64,000 nt of DNA from Capillidium heterosporum (GCA_016630905.1 WBMQ01000010.1:1-64000), one strand, 5' to 3'; counted from the first letter of the stretch, positions 22,232 to 35,200 are shown. Translations and numbers: made by a program. Notes: a model not told the origin generated them from the sequence alone.

Positions 22232-23969
22232 CTACATTAGATCTAGCAGGTCGTTGAGGTCGTTGCCAGTGGGTTTAGGTGGCGTAGCTTGATTGGTGGG
22301 ACTAGGTTTAGGCTTGGAAGTCGGTGTCGAAGCGAAGCTAGCAAAAGGGTCCAGTGATGCAAAAGCTGAATCCAAACCTTTGACATCGGATTTTCTTTCA
22401 ACACTTTGGGTTCCAAACTTTATCAAGAAAATTAGCTGAAAAGTTAATAATAATAAAAAATATACCGTAGGCTGGGTGGCGAAGCTGTTACCAAAGCTTC
22501 CATTGAACGATTGGTTAGGAGCGCTAGCACCGGCAGTGAAGGTACTGCTCATGCCACCGTTAAAAGGTGAACTCCCAGCGTAGGCGTTGCTGCCGTTGGA
22601 AAGAGAGTTGCTGTTAAACCCAGTGTTGTTACTGGAAAAGTTGGGCATGTTGGAGAAGCCACCACTCATGCCACTGGGGAAGGGCTGACTACCGGCATTG
22701 GCATTACTTCCGGTGGAGAAGGAGGCCATGCCTGAAAAGTTGTTGTTGAAGGCTTGGTTAACGTTAGCGTTAGGAGCACTTGTGTTGAACCCAGCTTGGA
22801 AACCCATAGGTTGATTATGCTGGGTCGGTGCCTGATTGAAGAGGGCCATTATGGAATCCTTGTCGCCGACTGGCTTGGCACTTTCGGTAGCAGCTTGAAG
22901 GTTATGTCAGAAAAATGGGAAATAAAAACAGAATGAAGTTTACCTGGAGTGATGACGTTAGCTTGAGTGTTAGTAGGTTGAGGGTGGAAGGAAAAATCAC
23001 CAAACTCATCCAACAAGTTGCCGCTGCTCTTGACCTCAGCTTTAGCTGGTTTGGGCGACGAAGCAAACTCACCAAACCCATCATCGTCCGTCACTTTGGA
23101 AGCGGATTGTGGAGGATCTAAGCCCAGTAAGCTAGATGCCTTGGAGTTGACATTCTTGGGGACATCGGGTAAGTTCTTGGAGCTAGTTAAAAGGGAGATG
23201 GCTTTGTTTATGTTGCCGTTGGCTTCGGCGAGCTTAGCGCGGTTGAGATTGGCATCTTTGAATCCCATAACTTCCAATTGCAAAAGCTGACTCGAAGTGG
23301 TGTCGTTTCCACTTTCGGCACCTAGATTGGGGTCGTTGACCAAGAGCTCAATAGCTGTATTGACGTTCAAGTTGGCCTTTTTCAAGGCGACTAAGTTGGC
23401 TTTGACGTTGGTGAATCCCATATCATATAGGGTCTTCAGACCTACCTTGACCTTGCCGCCCTCCGAATCTTCGACTTTGACTTGGCTAGCCGGTTCAGCA
23501 ACCTATCACCAATTAGTTATGCCCTATAGCAAACTTACTTGACCCCCTGGTTTGAAGAACCTTTTACGTTCGTACTTATCTCGGATGTACTGCTCCAAAC
23601 CTTCATCATCCTTGGGAGCGCTTTTAGCGTTGGCGTTGTGCAGATACAGCATATTGACTTTGGTGTTGCCCCACTGCTCCATAAACTGGATCTGCTCCTC
23701 TTTCCAGCTGTCTAAAGAAATGGATTTTACTTTTGAAATGTGGGTACCCATACGACGATGTATACCCCCACACCGGATGCATAGAAAACATCCCAAGTTG
23801 AACGAAGCCCATCGGGGTCCTAAATGGTTAGGTTGAATTTTCAAGCAATATTACCGTTGGCACCGCAATCACAGCAGCTTGTGTTCCCTGGTGATTTCAC
23901 CAAGGCCATCAGTCGTTTCTCATTATTGGCTTGAATTCGTTTCTTCTCTCGGTCGTTGATGCTGCTCAT
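22232..23969 (-). CDS. Arf GTPase-activating protein with UBA-like repeats
   Basis: Exons 23855-23969, 23539-23819, 22944-23502, 22232-22893. The N-terminal ArfGAP zinc finger is complete (CCDCGAN then GCFLCIRCGGIHRRMG, C-x2-C-x16-C-x2-C with the arginine that follows), and continues ISKVKSISLDSW. Residues after the finger contain two UBA-like segments, LYDMGFTNVKANLVALKKAN and LEVMGFKDANLNRAKLAEAN. The C-terminal half is Asn/Ser/Gly/Phe-rich and ends DLNDLLDLM, a possible clathrin-box motif. It should stimulate GTP hydrolysis on Arf at Golgi or endosomes; an ArfGAP combined with UBA resembles fission yeast Ucp3. A further in-frame intron (donor near 22465, 30 or 48 nt) is possible but undecided. 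First introns are 35 and 36 nt. Confidence 0.9.
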
Positions 23970-24654
23970 TTTGAACCTGTTCTATGTAACTTTTGATTTT
24001 CAATTCAATTGATGTTCAACAAGATTTGAACCCAATACGAGGGAATTATCGATTGGATGTAATTATAAATGTTCCGTCAAAAGGAAATGATTCAACAAGA
24101 ATCTATTTTTAGAACTGAGGTTTGGATGTTGCAGTGTTGCTAAATCTGAAGAACAAAGTGAGCATGTCGTAAGCTTAATAGAAATAGGCATATTTTACAA
24201 AACTAGATGCTTGTATAAAGGTATAGAAATATATGTAGATGTGTTGATTCACTACAAAAGAAGCACTAAGTTTAATGACATATAAAATTATAAATGGGAT
24301 TTAAGACTAGGAGTAAACCATGGTTAGTTGTAGATGTGAGAACAAGCCATTGTATCCAATAGAACAAGATGTTCCTAATATATATTACACATCATAGTTA
24401 GTTTGGAGAAAATAAACCATTTATTCAAAATATAGTGATGTTTCAAATACAAATATGCTTAATTGTATGGCAAGGATGTAGTCTTTAACTACATCCAACT
24501 AAATAGATTAAACTGGATGTTATATCAAGTTGGTTTAAGGTCAACAGAGCCAACTTAGGATTATAAAGTAATCAGGCTGGTAAATAGGACAAAAAGCCTA
24601 GAGTTGCCTTCGAAATGAGATTCCTAGACAATACTACAAGTGTCTTAACCCAGA
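23970..24654. other. intergenic, nothing recognised
   Basis: AT-rich spacer up to the left edge of inverted-repeat copy A. Confidence 0.45.
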
Positions 24655-24808
24655 TAAAGGCATTCAGTTCAATCTAAAAGTGAAATACAGCAGCTATCCA
24701 AGTTACATGTACAATAATAGAATTGAAAATATCAATATCATAAAGATATCCCATTACAATAGTGGTTTATATTTGAATATGTTTATATAAAAGATAGAGT
24801 TAGATTCG

Positions 24809-24992
24809 TGGACGTCACCTGCCGGTATGTGCAATAGCAGGGACATCCATGAATTGGAGGTAGGCAAGCCAAGAGCTCCAACTCCAGTTCCAAAGATTGA
24901 GTTAATAACAAAGAGGCCGAAGCCTCGTTCCAGTTATTAAACTGAAAAGAACAGATACTACACTTGATCTTAGCCAATAGGCTTGAGAGGAT
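24809..24992 (-). ncRNA. U2 spliceosomal snRNA, copy A
   Basis: On the minus strand: a 5' end with stem I and TTGGCTAAGATCAAGTGTAG, containing the branch-site recognition sequence GTGTAGTA; then TCTGTTCTTTTCAGTTTAATAACTG (stem II region; given here by its known motif, positions about 24920-24946), the Sm site AATCTTTGG, and a final stem-loop with TATTGCA as in U2 stem IV. About 184 nt. It pairs with branch sites, and TACTAAC-like branch sites are indeed visible in many introns here. Identical to copy B. Ends are estimated from the stem structures. Confidence 0.95.
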
Positions 24993-25135
24993 TGTAAGGT
25001 TTATTAATGTGTTGGTGAAGGTCTATAACGGTGCTCAATTTATGTTTTAGGGTTGTGGGTTGAATTGCAATGCTTTAGAAGCGATTGAGGTGTTTTGATG
25101 AACATTTTGATGAATTGGTGGAAAGTGGCTTTGTG

Positions 25136-25733
25136 ATGAACGAGATGGAAATTGAAGAAACTGGCCAAGGAAGTGTAGGTAGGTTTGTGGAGGAAGAGGT
25201 GGGCAGCTGCAACGAACTACTGGATAGGTTGAGCCACTTGGAAGGCATATCCGAGCTATATTTTAGCAACTAGTAAGCTTTATTGTGCGTATACCCAATA
25301 ACATTTGTAAGCCAAGCCCATGCCTCACAACCCGATCTATCAGGTACTGTTCCTACCCTCCATCCTTCTAACTTCTACAATAGTCACCTACAACGAACTA
25401 CAAAAAGCACTAGAACAGATCCAAGATTTCACTTCCGAAACTGGGTTGAATTCGCTAGATACCGCTTCTTTAGAAACTGTTGCTCAAGGCCAAGAGTTTG
25501 ATGAAGCTTTTGTAAAGATGATTGTTGAACGTAGTGGAAGGATCAACAACATAGCTAAGCGTAAAGAACTCGCAGCCGAGCACTTCAAGAAGTTGGCCGA
25601 AGCTTCACTCAATGCCTTCAACCGAGCCACTAAAGATTTAAATAGCGAGGAAACACAAAAGTCAAATAGTAAGCTGGAGCTGAGTTTGAGGAAGCAGAAG
25701 TTTGGTATAACCGTCAATGGGAAAGATGCTTAA
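25136..25733 (+). CDS. uncharacterised helical protein, copy A
   Basis: Exons 25136-25272, 25312-25343, 25384-25733 (519 nt, 172 residues); introns of 39 and 40 nt with AAG and TAG acceptors. Not recognised. The N-terminus is acidic (MNEMEIEETGQGSVGRF), followed by a Leu-rich helix LLDRLSHLEGISELYFSNYQ, then a long charged helical region with an Ala/Lys-rich stretch (AKRKELAAEHFKKLAEASL). It ends FGITVNGKDA. No membrane segment. Possibly a small coiled-coil subunit of a complex. The start is the first in-frame ATG after a stop at 25076-25078; an upstream exon cannot be excluded. It is divergent from U2, 143 nt apart. Copy B encodes the same protein. Confidence 0.75.
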
Positions 25734-25753
25734 AGTGGTTTGGTAATATATAT

Positions 25754-26587
25754 TATGAATGGTTTATTATAGTTTATATTATTTTAAACTTTTTTATTCT
25801 AATGTAGCTTTAAATAATCTTGTAGTCAAGAAGGATGTATAATATACAATGGTTTTAAAGCATTTATTTTGATTTTCTATAGCTAATTACAATTCATTTT
25901 AATATGGATCTAAAGTATTTTAGCCTATTCCTATAATTTTCAAAGACTTTCTTTCTCTTTAAAGCTATCAAAAATGCACCTTTGAATGCCTTAACAAAAG
26001 TTTCAAGATGCGATGATCCAAGCAATGTGTTACAGCTGATATGTATTTCAGAGATATCTATTGATAAGCATTTCGATATTTTCAAGGTAGTATAATTAAT
26101 CGGAAATGCAAATGAACACCTTGTACGGACCTAGTGATAATTCATAATTGTAATACATAAATATATGGTGTGCTATAAACACCCACTTCAATGCCTATAC
26201 TATGTATTAAAAACAACCTGAGAATGTAAGTGAAAAGGTAGCAAGCTAATACTCAAAATCTCCAACTCGATTTTATTTAAGGACAGAAACGCTTTGTAGA
26301 GATCAACTACAGTTGTTTTAGCTAAATATCGTACTCAAATTAATAGTGGATTTTGGTTTGACAATTAGTCTGAATTATTAAATAAATCTACAGTGCCAAG
26401 TTAAAGTAGAGCTAAATAACATTATCTATTGAAGTAAAATTAAAGATAGTTATATAAAATTTGAATACTTATAAACTTGTTAATATCAAAAGTAAAGTAA
26501 CAAATGAATTTAAATATAAAGCTAAATTATAAACTGCCAAATACTAAATCTTATCTCGCAACATTAAATAAAACTTTAACTATAAGA
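25754..26587. other. intergenic, nothing recognised
   Basis: AT-rich. Between convergent genes. ORF 25894-26085 (minus) has no supporting features. Confidence 0.45.
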
Positions 26588-27033
26588 TCAAAATTGGTCA
26601 ACCTTCATTCCTTTTGAGCAGTCCGCCTCTACTTCCACTTCCATAACTTGCTGTTGCGATTCATTCAATGTCTTTTCTAAAACCAAAAGTTTGTTCTCTA
26701 ATTCACCTACTATTAAATATGAATACAATAGAATCAAAGTTAATATGGATGGTAAAGATAAATTAAAAATATACGTTTTGTACCAACTTGACCGTTCATA
26801 TCATCAACTTTAGTTTGCTACAAAATTGAAAAGATGGATCTGTTAGCATGAAACTAATTAATGACGCTTAAACTTACCAAATTCTTCAACATATCTTCTA
26901 TCTAAAAGATAAGCTTATATTAATAACAAAATGGCTTAAAAAGTTAAAGAAAGCTTACCGCTAAAGAATACTCTTGAGGTGAACGGAAGATAGATTGAGA
27001 TTCTTGAGCTTGAGTTGAGCTGTTGGATTCCAT
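26588..27033 (-). CDS. small coiled-coil protein, HSBP1-like
   Basis: Exons 26959-27033, 26878-26901, 26784-26817, 26588-26706 (252 nt, 83 residues), with consensus splice sites; introns here are longer (57-77 nt). After a Ser/Gln-rich start comes IEDMLKNLQTKVDDMNGQV, then GELENKLLVLEKTLNESQQQ: regular hydrophobic heptads spanning about 40 residues. Size and heptads, with DDM in the middle, resemble heat-shock factor-binding protein 1, a small trimeric coiled coil. The similarity is short, so other small coiled-coil families remain possible. Confidence 0.6.
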
Positions 27034-27530
27034 AATTGAAGTTTAGTAAAGTTGGTAGTTTCGAATTTGAGTATATTTTGACAAGTTCATTTTGAAACTA
27101 AAATCTATTATTAGCTATTGGCTGCAAAAATTGATGGCTGCTTTAAAGCAGATACTTGTTGGAATATAGGTAGGCTTTTATAATATGAAGAGGGTGGATA
27201 TTTAGGCTTCGACCAAAAGATATATCAAACATATGCCTTAATTTTAATAGATATATCAATACATGGGATTAGATATGTATAGCATGCAATTCATCAATAA
27301 TTTGAATGCAGTTTTGTAGAATCCTGCAAATTTTAAAACAACTAATACGGGAAATTAATCAGACTAGTGGCCAAATCCTTCAAAACTCGAACCTTAGATT
27401 TGCGGCTTAGGTACAGAAAATTAATAGATTGGCAGTTCCCATTCCGAGTTCCTTTGCCTTCCAACAACCTAGTCTTCAGTATCCTACTCCTCAAAGCAAA
27501 TAAAACTAACTAATATAAATTTCATCGACC
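27034..27530. other. divergent promoter region
   Basis: AT-rich gap between divergent genes; nothing else recognised. Confidence 0.4.
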
Positions 27531-27888
27531 ATGCGAACGACGACACTACTAATTGCATTCCTATCAACGCTAAGCATCTCATGCCAAAATTTAGACAACA
27601 AACCTAAAGAGTATACATTCAAAACTGAAGTTGCCGATATAATTAAAGATTTTGGAGACCAGGTTACTATCCAACTTTTATACTTCAACCAAACTATTGA
27701 AACTAAGGAATGTAGTGCACCTCTAAGTGTAAGTTTCAAAGGGCATAAAGCTGAGATTGCAAAGTGATAACTCCAGTTTAAACTCTTCAGCTTCAGTATC
27801 GGGTAAGAGTCAATCTAGTGAAGGGTTCAATTTGAAATTGAGCTATATTTCAATGGTTGGAGTTGCTGGATCTTTATTATTTCTATGA
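27531..27888 (+). CDS. secreted or cell-surface protein, probable GPI-anchor signal, apparent +1 shift
   Basis: Starts MRTTTLLIAFLSTLSISCQN, a clear signal peptide. A beta-rich segment follows (YTFKTEVADIIKDFGDQVTI), with an N-x-T glycosylation site (FNQT). A 36-nt intron (27729-27764, GTAAGT...AAG) of exactly the local type can be removed; then a Ser-rich stretch (DNSSLNSSASVSG) and a C-terminal hydrophobic tail (YISMVGVAGSLLFL) look like a GPI-attachment signal. The second part is one base out of frame: after AGT the next codons would be TGA TAA, whereas skipping one T gives GAT AAC. Reading through unspliced also needs a one-base skip. Family unknown. Confidence 0.55.
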
Positions 27889-29217
27889 TTAATTTATATT
27901 GCTTTTGAATTTAATAAATAATATTGGTCAGTTTTATTTTGAAGTAGAGTTTTGTTTCGGTATATTTTTCAACTACATGTACTATATTCAGCTTTGTTAA
28001 CGTTCAAAGTAGTAAATCATCCTAAGAGTATATGTAGAGCTTCTTTATTTTTAGCATGTATTTTGATAACCGATACTATCTATTGGAATTAGATGCTATA
28101 ATCATCTAGATAACTGACTAAATGAGACTTAGTAGCTTTGAGTTTTTATATAGACCTAGGTTTAATCCAGTTACTAACATAAAGTATATAGTTTGGAAAT
28201 TTTATTATAGAAGGTGCTCTGAAATGAAAATATATTAATAAGAGTAGGTCCGACTCTAGAAGTAAAATCCTTTAATATAGGCTTATACCAGGTTAATGAA
28301 ATGATGAAATAAGCTATATACAAATTGGATATTAAGTTGATTGATGGCAACACAGTGGTGATGTAGGTTATATGCTTTTACAAACTAGCGGTCATACTGC
28401 ATATTCAAACATACCATGCTCAACACGGCCTATCATATTCAACTCGATATGCCCTTCAACAGACTTTCAACGACACTTGAATCAATGTTATGCTCCTCTC
28501 GATTTATTTTTATCGACTGTAAGACATAGTTTAACCAACAATTTGAGATTTGTTCAAAGGGTTTTCAGCTTTATAACACTTTTATTTGAACTCTCCAGCT
28601 GAGAGTAGTAAACTCGAAGCTTTTGCACTTCAATTGTTGGTATGAAAGATGAATATCGAAGCCCATTTACTATTTGTCAAAAAAGTTGAATTCTAAAGGT
28701 TTAAAATGAGATAGAATGGCTATAATATAAAGTATACATTTTTAAAATAATAAGTAGTAATAATGTAATTAGACAAACTGTAAAGGTATATATTGAAATT
28801 TGAATAGATTTGTTGGAAGTTGGTAGAAAAAGTAATATAAATTACCAATTTGAAGCACGCAATCCCATTTATTTTCAGATTATAAGGTTTGACTTTTAAG
28901 TTGAAGTGACAGTCGGGTTTCTTTCTAGCGTTAATCCAATCCTTTTCAATCTCTCCTGGCATTGGTTTTAACATCTTTAGTTGTTGAAGTTGAACTTTGT
29001 TTGAAACAAAGCTGCTTTCGATTCGAAATTGGAATATATTTCCTTTGACTCGTAGAAAAGCTCAAAATATGTCTCCAATAAACATCCATTAATAACAGAT
29101 TTATAGCATTACTGTTGGGTAGTTTTGAAACTCAAATAGCTGCGAATTTCTGAGCTACAAACTCCAATCATCCAAATAGTTCCCATCACATCTCAAACAA
29201 GAAGTAGGCAAGAGAAC
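27889..29217. other. intergenic; possible decayed fragment
   Basis: A minus-strand ORF at 28720-28974 begins MLKPMPGEIEKDWINARKKP, then becomes AT-rich low-complexity translation; it could be a short exon or a fragment of a decayed gene. The ORF at 28372-28602 has no features. Remaining sequence is AT-rich spacer with the AFG2 promoter. Confidence 0.35.
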
Positions 29218-31734
29218 ATGTCAGTACCAACCTCAATACAGCTAGCGATAATAACCCAACCAACAAGTGATAGAAGATTGTATATAAATTTGAATACCTT
29301 TTTAGCCAATAGGCTAGAATTGGCGGAAAAGGTTTTAGTTACATTCGACTTACCACAACAGGTATGTATTTTTTCTTTTAGCAAAAATTTATATGGTTTC
29401 ATTTTAATAAAAGGTAGATAAACCATACGGAATAGTAGGTGCATTATGGCCATCAGCAAACTCAAAAAAAATAATAGATAACGGTATAGAATTATCAACC
29501 CAGCACCTCAAAAACTTATTCAACCCTAACCTATCATCAAAGATAAACGTATACAAGTTGAAGGATCTAGAGTACGTTGAAACTCAACAAATTTCGGTGC
29601 AGCTATTATCAGATATTAAAGTGGATGTTGATGTTCAACATTATATTAGGAAATTATTAAGTAATATCTCTATCCATAGCATATTTATTAACAGGAGTTT
29701 TGCTATAGTCGAACACGAGTACTTTTATACCAATACAGTATTTGATTTCAACGTAAATTTAGAGCCCATCTCCATTAAAGTATTAACTTTCAACACCCTA
29801 CTTACAAAAGTTGACAGCAATTTAAATATCAAGCTCCTACCTTATACTACAATTACCACCAAAATTACCGACAATACAGAGATTGAAGGTGATAGTAAGG
29901 TCAAGGAAGTAGAGCTATTAGGTGGCTTGAAAAAGGAAAAGGCACTCATAATCGATCTAATCAACCGTAAGTTCAACATCAGTGAAGATACGAATACCAA
30001 AAAGTTGATACCGATCAAAGGCATCTTGCTGTACGGTCCACCTGGTACTGGAAAGTCTAGTTTAGGACAATATTTGAAATTCCAATTCCCGACGTTAAAC
30101 TTTGAAGTGGTTTCATCGCCCTCCCTACTTTCCAAATTTTTGGGAGAGAGTGAAAAGAATGTAGGTCATTTATATATTTGCCAATATAGTTACCTTGATA
30201 AATTTTATTCTAGGTACGAGATCTATTTACAAAATGTAGGAAGCATGGTCCAACCATCTTGATTCTAGATGAAATCGATGCGCTATGCCCCATCCGAAGT
30301 TTAACTTCCAACGAGGTGGAAAACCGGTTAGTAGCTACTTTCTTGACCGAGCTCGATGGATTAACCACCAAATTGAGTAAAACCCAAGCTTCCAATAAGG
30401 AAGAGGCATCCGATAACAACAACATATTTATTATAGGTACAACCAACAGACTAGATTCCATAGATCCGGCCTTACGTCGACCGGGCAGGTTCGATCTGGA
30501 ACTGGAAGTGACGATACCTACCCAAACCGACCGGTTCGATATCCTACAGACCTTATTAAGCAACAAGGGGAACACTATCTCCAATTCCAAGTTGAAGGAG
30601 GTATCGGAACTGTGCCATGGGTTCACCGGTGCCGACCTAAAGAACTTGGTCAATGAGGCTGGCTTATCGGCCGTCCAAAGTGCGATAGATAACCCGAGCA
30701 CCCAATTGCTGATTACTGAACAGGACTTGGTTGACAGTTTGACGCGAGTGAAACCCAGTGGGCTACGCCAAAACCAAGTCGAGATCCCCAAAGTCAAGTT
30801 CGAGGATATCGGAGGTTCCTCCCAGATCCAACAGCAGCTCAACGAAAGTATTAAACTTCCACTAACTCATCCCGAGCTGTTCAAGAAGTTCAATCTAGTC
30901 CCTCCTAAAGGTATTTTGCTATACGGCCCACCTGGATGCTCCAAAACCCTATTAGCTAAGGCGTTGGCTACCACATCCAAGTTAAACTTTTTGTTGATCC
31001 AAGGTCCCCAACTGTTGGGACCGTATGTAGGTCAAAGTGAGAAAGCGGTCAAAGAGATATTCGATAGAGCCTATAAGAACCAACCATGTATCCTATTTGT
31101 CGATGAGATTGACGCTATCACGGCTAAACGAGGTGGTGAAGGGAAATCTGGAGTCAGTGAGCGGGTCCTCAGCCAGTTTTTAGTCGAGATGGATGGTGTT
31201 GTCAACAGAGGTAGTGTCGTAGTAGTTGGAGCTACCAACCGACCCGATCGCATGGTATTTTTTAAAAATGGACAAGGTGTTAACTTTTGATGCTAGGATC
31301 CAGCTTTGTTGCGACCAGGTAGGTTCGATCGTTTGATTTACGTACCTCCACCTAACTTTGAAGCTCGCATGGAAATTCTGAAAATTCAAGCAAAAAACTT
31401 ACCTTTCCACGATGATATTGACTTCCACTGGATTGCTGAACAGGTTGTACCTCTTTCCTTCTACCGCTAAGCTAACTATTTTTTAAAAATTTAGACGGAT
31501 GGGTGTTCAGGTGCTGAACTCGTTCAACTGTGTCAGGACTCGGCCTTCGATGCCATGGAACGGGAGGGTTTTGTGGGATGTGTAAGTTGAACATCTTTAT
31601 TTTCTATTGGGTTTACTGATACTATTGTTTAATAGATCGAGATGATTGATTTTAGGAACTGCGTCGTCAAAGGTATCAAGAAAGGGATCTCCCAAGAGGT
31701 CATTGAGTTCTATCAGAAGTTTGCCAAGGTTTAG
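29218..31734 (+). CDS. AFG2: AAA+ ATPase Afg2/Drg1 (SPATA5-type), pre-60S maturation factor
   Basis: Six exons: 29218-29361, 29414-30160, 30214-31254, 31297-31443, 31495-31581, 31636-31734 (2265 nt, 754 residues; yeast Afg2 has 780). Two AAA domains: the first with Walker [10 protein letters not shown] (about residue 256) and Walker [11 protein letters not shown]; the second with Walker A GPPGCSKT (about 536), the Cys-Ser form characteristic of Afg2/SPATA5 rather than Cdc48, and Walker [11 protein letters not shown]. Arginine-finger segments [18 protein letters not shown] and [18 protein letters not shown] follow each. The hexamer strips Rlp24 from cytoplasmic pre-60S particles. Together with NOC3 it is the second 60S-biogenesis gene here. 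Introns are 42-54 nt; the frame is intact throughout. Confidence 0.95.
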
Positions 31735-32299
31735 ATTTGATTTATATACTGTTTAGAAAGAGACTTTTTATGCCTTATTTTAAAAAGTCTAGTTCAAAGA
31801 CTTTGTTTTAAGGGCGATGGAAGAGGGATGAAAATACCCTTGGCTTTTGAACTTGTATTTTCGAAAAAGTTGATATAGATTAAAGATTGGACTATCGGTA
31901 TGCCTTTTGTATATGTTCTAGTTTGATGTCCATTGTTGGTGAGATAGGGTGCGCTTTAGTTTAGATAGGCCGTTCTTTTTTCTCCCGTAATTCTTTTCAG
32001 ACATTAGAAGTTCAAAATTGTAGATTTTGATTTAGAGATATATGCTCTTATCCTTGCCCATACTATAGAAGGATATCACTGCCTAAAACAAACTAAGCAA
32101 TTGAACTCAAGTACTATATAAAAGCCCTACTTTAGTGCAAACTAATATAATGTAAAATAGATAATTAATATATAAATACCATTTAATCTTATATAAAGTA
32201 TAAATATATCCCAACATAAAAAACGCCAACTGTATTATAAAAGTTACTACAAGTATTCCAAAATTGAAAATCTGCAAGTAGCATCAGGTATAAATTTTC
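31735..32299. other. intergenic, nothing recognised
   Basis: AT-rich 3' flank of AFG2; no supported feature. Confidence 0.4.
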
Positions 32300-35200
32300 A
32301 GAAGAATTTCAGATGATGTCCCAATAGAAGAATTTTGATTCGGAGAAGCCCTCACTCAAATTGTCACTATAAGGATAGTCCAGCTTGAAAAGGGCTGATA
32401 CGCTCTCTAGCAGTCGATTTTTCAACCCAATCTGCATACTCTAACTTCAAGGTATATGGATCATGGAGCTGGGCATTTGAGGGCTGAAAATACACTTCCT
32501 CAACACAACAATTAGTAAACAGTAGTTCAAGCTGCTGTAGATCAATTAATTTCGTCAGGAAGGAGACATCTCATCTTAAAACCTCGAGCGTAAGCTATTT
32601 AAGCTTCGTTTTAGATCCAAAAGCGAAGAGGTCTAGAGTGAAGGTAAGTATCCCCAATCTTGATGGCGCAAGTAGTTGGGTGACCCTTTGGAATTGGAAA
32701 CTAGCTAAACTTAGAATCCTGAAGTCGAGTCACAAGCTGGCATCGCTCAAAAAAATCGGTCGTAAATAACTCCAACCTCCATACCTATATTGCCAAAGAT
32801 ATCTCACTTCTCAAACATAGATAGCTCGAGTCTCCTCAGCTTTGAAAAACATTTCTTGGCCAAGACTTTTCGAAAATATTTCAAACTATCATTAGAAGTT
32901 GTATACTTATTGACAAATAGCTGTCTAACTTCTAAAGCGTGATAAAACTTCTTTAGCCATTTTAACTACCTTTACCTCCAAATCCATGTACCTAAGGTTC
33001 AAGCACCTCTTATCATCAGATACAACGAAAACCAATATCATTGTCGCCATAGTAATATTCAGGATTTTCAAGTTGTGCATCAAATAGGTGAAGCTTAACA
33101 TTCTTCCAATCTCGTACGCATACCTATAATGCAACGAAAATACCAAGCTTTGGGAAAGTGATTTAAATGGCTTGGAATTTCTTAGTCAGTCTTGGGTAGC
33201 AAGCCTTCACTCCGAAGTGTTCTAGGTTGGAGAATATAGATCTTAAAGTTGATCTATCTATAGAGTTGATGTCCGAAGCTTTGTTAGATTACGGAGCTAC
33301 TAGACAGTAGGAAATCAATTTTCTAACTCGATCCAACATGGTTTCGACAATCCTATTGAGGTACGCCTGACCATTCAACCGTTTGATGTAGGAGCTTAAG
33401 TTATGGTATAGTTTGATTTCAGGTACATACTCTTCCATCCTTCACTGGCCAGAAGATTAGATAAAGCGGTTATATTTATGAGCTAAACGTTTGCATTTTT
33501 CCAGGTCGATGTTTTCGACAGCAAAATTGATATTTTCATTCAATTTTTTGTATGAGATGTCGTCAGTTGATTTGGCATCTGATTAGTTTTTACCATGGTA
33601 GATAATGCTCCTACATCCATTACTGAAACTATGATATCGAGGAGCTTGCTAGGGAGTTTGGATAGCTAAACTATATCGTTTGGGTTGAAAACATGACTAA
33701 GAACTTGAAATTTGTTGGTCTTCCTAAACTAATACTTGACCATGCAAAAGGCGCAGTTTCAAAATGAAATTTGGGTGACATTATAAACTATAGATTCAAT
33801 AGTTTTAGAAGGTTGTGTTGCCAATATCGATTTATTTAGTAACAATCTCTTATTATATAAACATCGATCTATTTTATAGGATTTCCATAAAGCCGTATGT
33901 TAAGTTGTAAATTTAAGTAGAAAATGGATACTGAAATAGAAATAATCTTACGCAAGTAGCTTAATGAGCTAAATTTAAAGATTGCTTCTAGGTTGCATCT
34001 CAATCTTCCTTCAGTATAGCCCTGTTAACAAAGCCGAAAAACTCCAAATCAGACATCTCTTGTACTTTAGCCAGATAAAATAAAGTCTCAATTAGATCTT
34101 AGATGTGGATATCTGCTTCGTTATTACTACATTCATTCTTTTCCAAATTGCCGGATTTTGAACTTGATTCAATGCCAGAATTAGGAAGCTGGAATAGCGT
34201 TGACTTGAGCTTAACATTTGTCATTCAGATCCATTCCAGCAATTGAAAGATTAGCTCTAAAACTAGCAATATGGTTTGATATGAGTGAAGTTTTTTCCGC
34301 TTCAACAGTATCATGTTGGTGTGGCTTTCATAAACACCCGATTTAGCTTTGATTTTTTCTAAGGTGACATTTGAAGGAAAATCTATCTGTAAAGCTTGGT
34401 TACCAGAACCACCAACCGAATTCTACTCTATGCTAGACAATCAGTAATTATAAAAGCCACCTTGACTGTACTGAGTTCTTGGTAGTGCTCTAAAGCAACT
34501 GTAGCACTTTCAAACCAATTATTCTTTCTAAGCAGTAGTTTCCAATCCCATTATCCTTGATGATATACAAACTACAGAACTTCCACATACCTTTTAAAGA
34601 AAAAAGATACATATTTAATACTTAAATTCTTCATAGAGGAATGTTCACACTAGCTTTGTGCATCGTCAATGGTAGGAATCATTTGATTTGTACTCTGCCT
34701 TGTAAGTTGATTTTTTAAAAGCTTCCCTGAAATGGTAGCTGCTGCACATCTTACTAAATTTCTGCAAAGGTATAAGCCAAACTCCCTCTTTAAGGAAGAT
34801 AATATTGGTTTTCTTACAGTACTGTAACGGCTTTAAATGCTCTGGGAGTATAGGTCTAGCAATTTGTCTACGTCTTGAGAATCAAAGACATCTAATATCG
34901 ATTCAACTGTCCTCTCTATTGCTTTTTCAGTCCCAGTTCATAAAAATTAAATGTGATATCTATTTTGATAGTTACTCATACTAGCTTATTGCTGCCTATC
35001 GACAAAAGTATCCTGTCTTCTCAAATAGAGAAGAGACTTTATATTTTTTCGACTTTATATAGCGCATTGCTTTGTCAAGATACGTAGACCACCCCTAAAG
35101 CAACTACAATCCAATCATATATGATACTGCTTACTTTGATGGAACACATCCTTTGGTGGCACATGGATAAAAAAGGGTACTGTTTCGTTCAGATAAACTG

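Larger units (their letters stand above)
24655..25753. repeat. inverted duplication, copy A (U2 snRNA plus coding gene)
   Basis: About 1.1 kb nearly identical, in opposite orientation, to 47016-48121. Positions pair so that coordinates add up to 72769 across both genes. I see two silent C/T changes in the coding part, one change just after the stop and a few changes or 1-2-nt indels on the U2 3' side. Weak resemblance trails off beyond both edges. No transposase, LTR or terminal target-site pattern is visible, so this looks like a segmental duplication. Confidence 0.92.

Noticed and set aside
24783-24977. 64-residue ORF (and its twin at 47792-47986)
   Set aside because: Lies entirely on U2 snRNA sequence in both repeat copies.
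30210-30842. 210-residue ORF antisense to AFG2
   Set aside because: Mirrors a conserved AAA exon; it has no features of its own.
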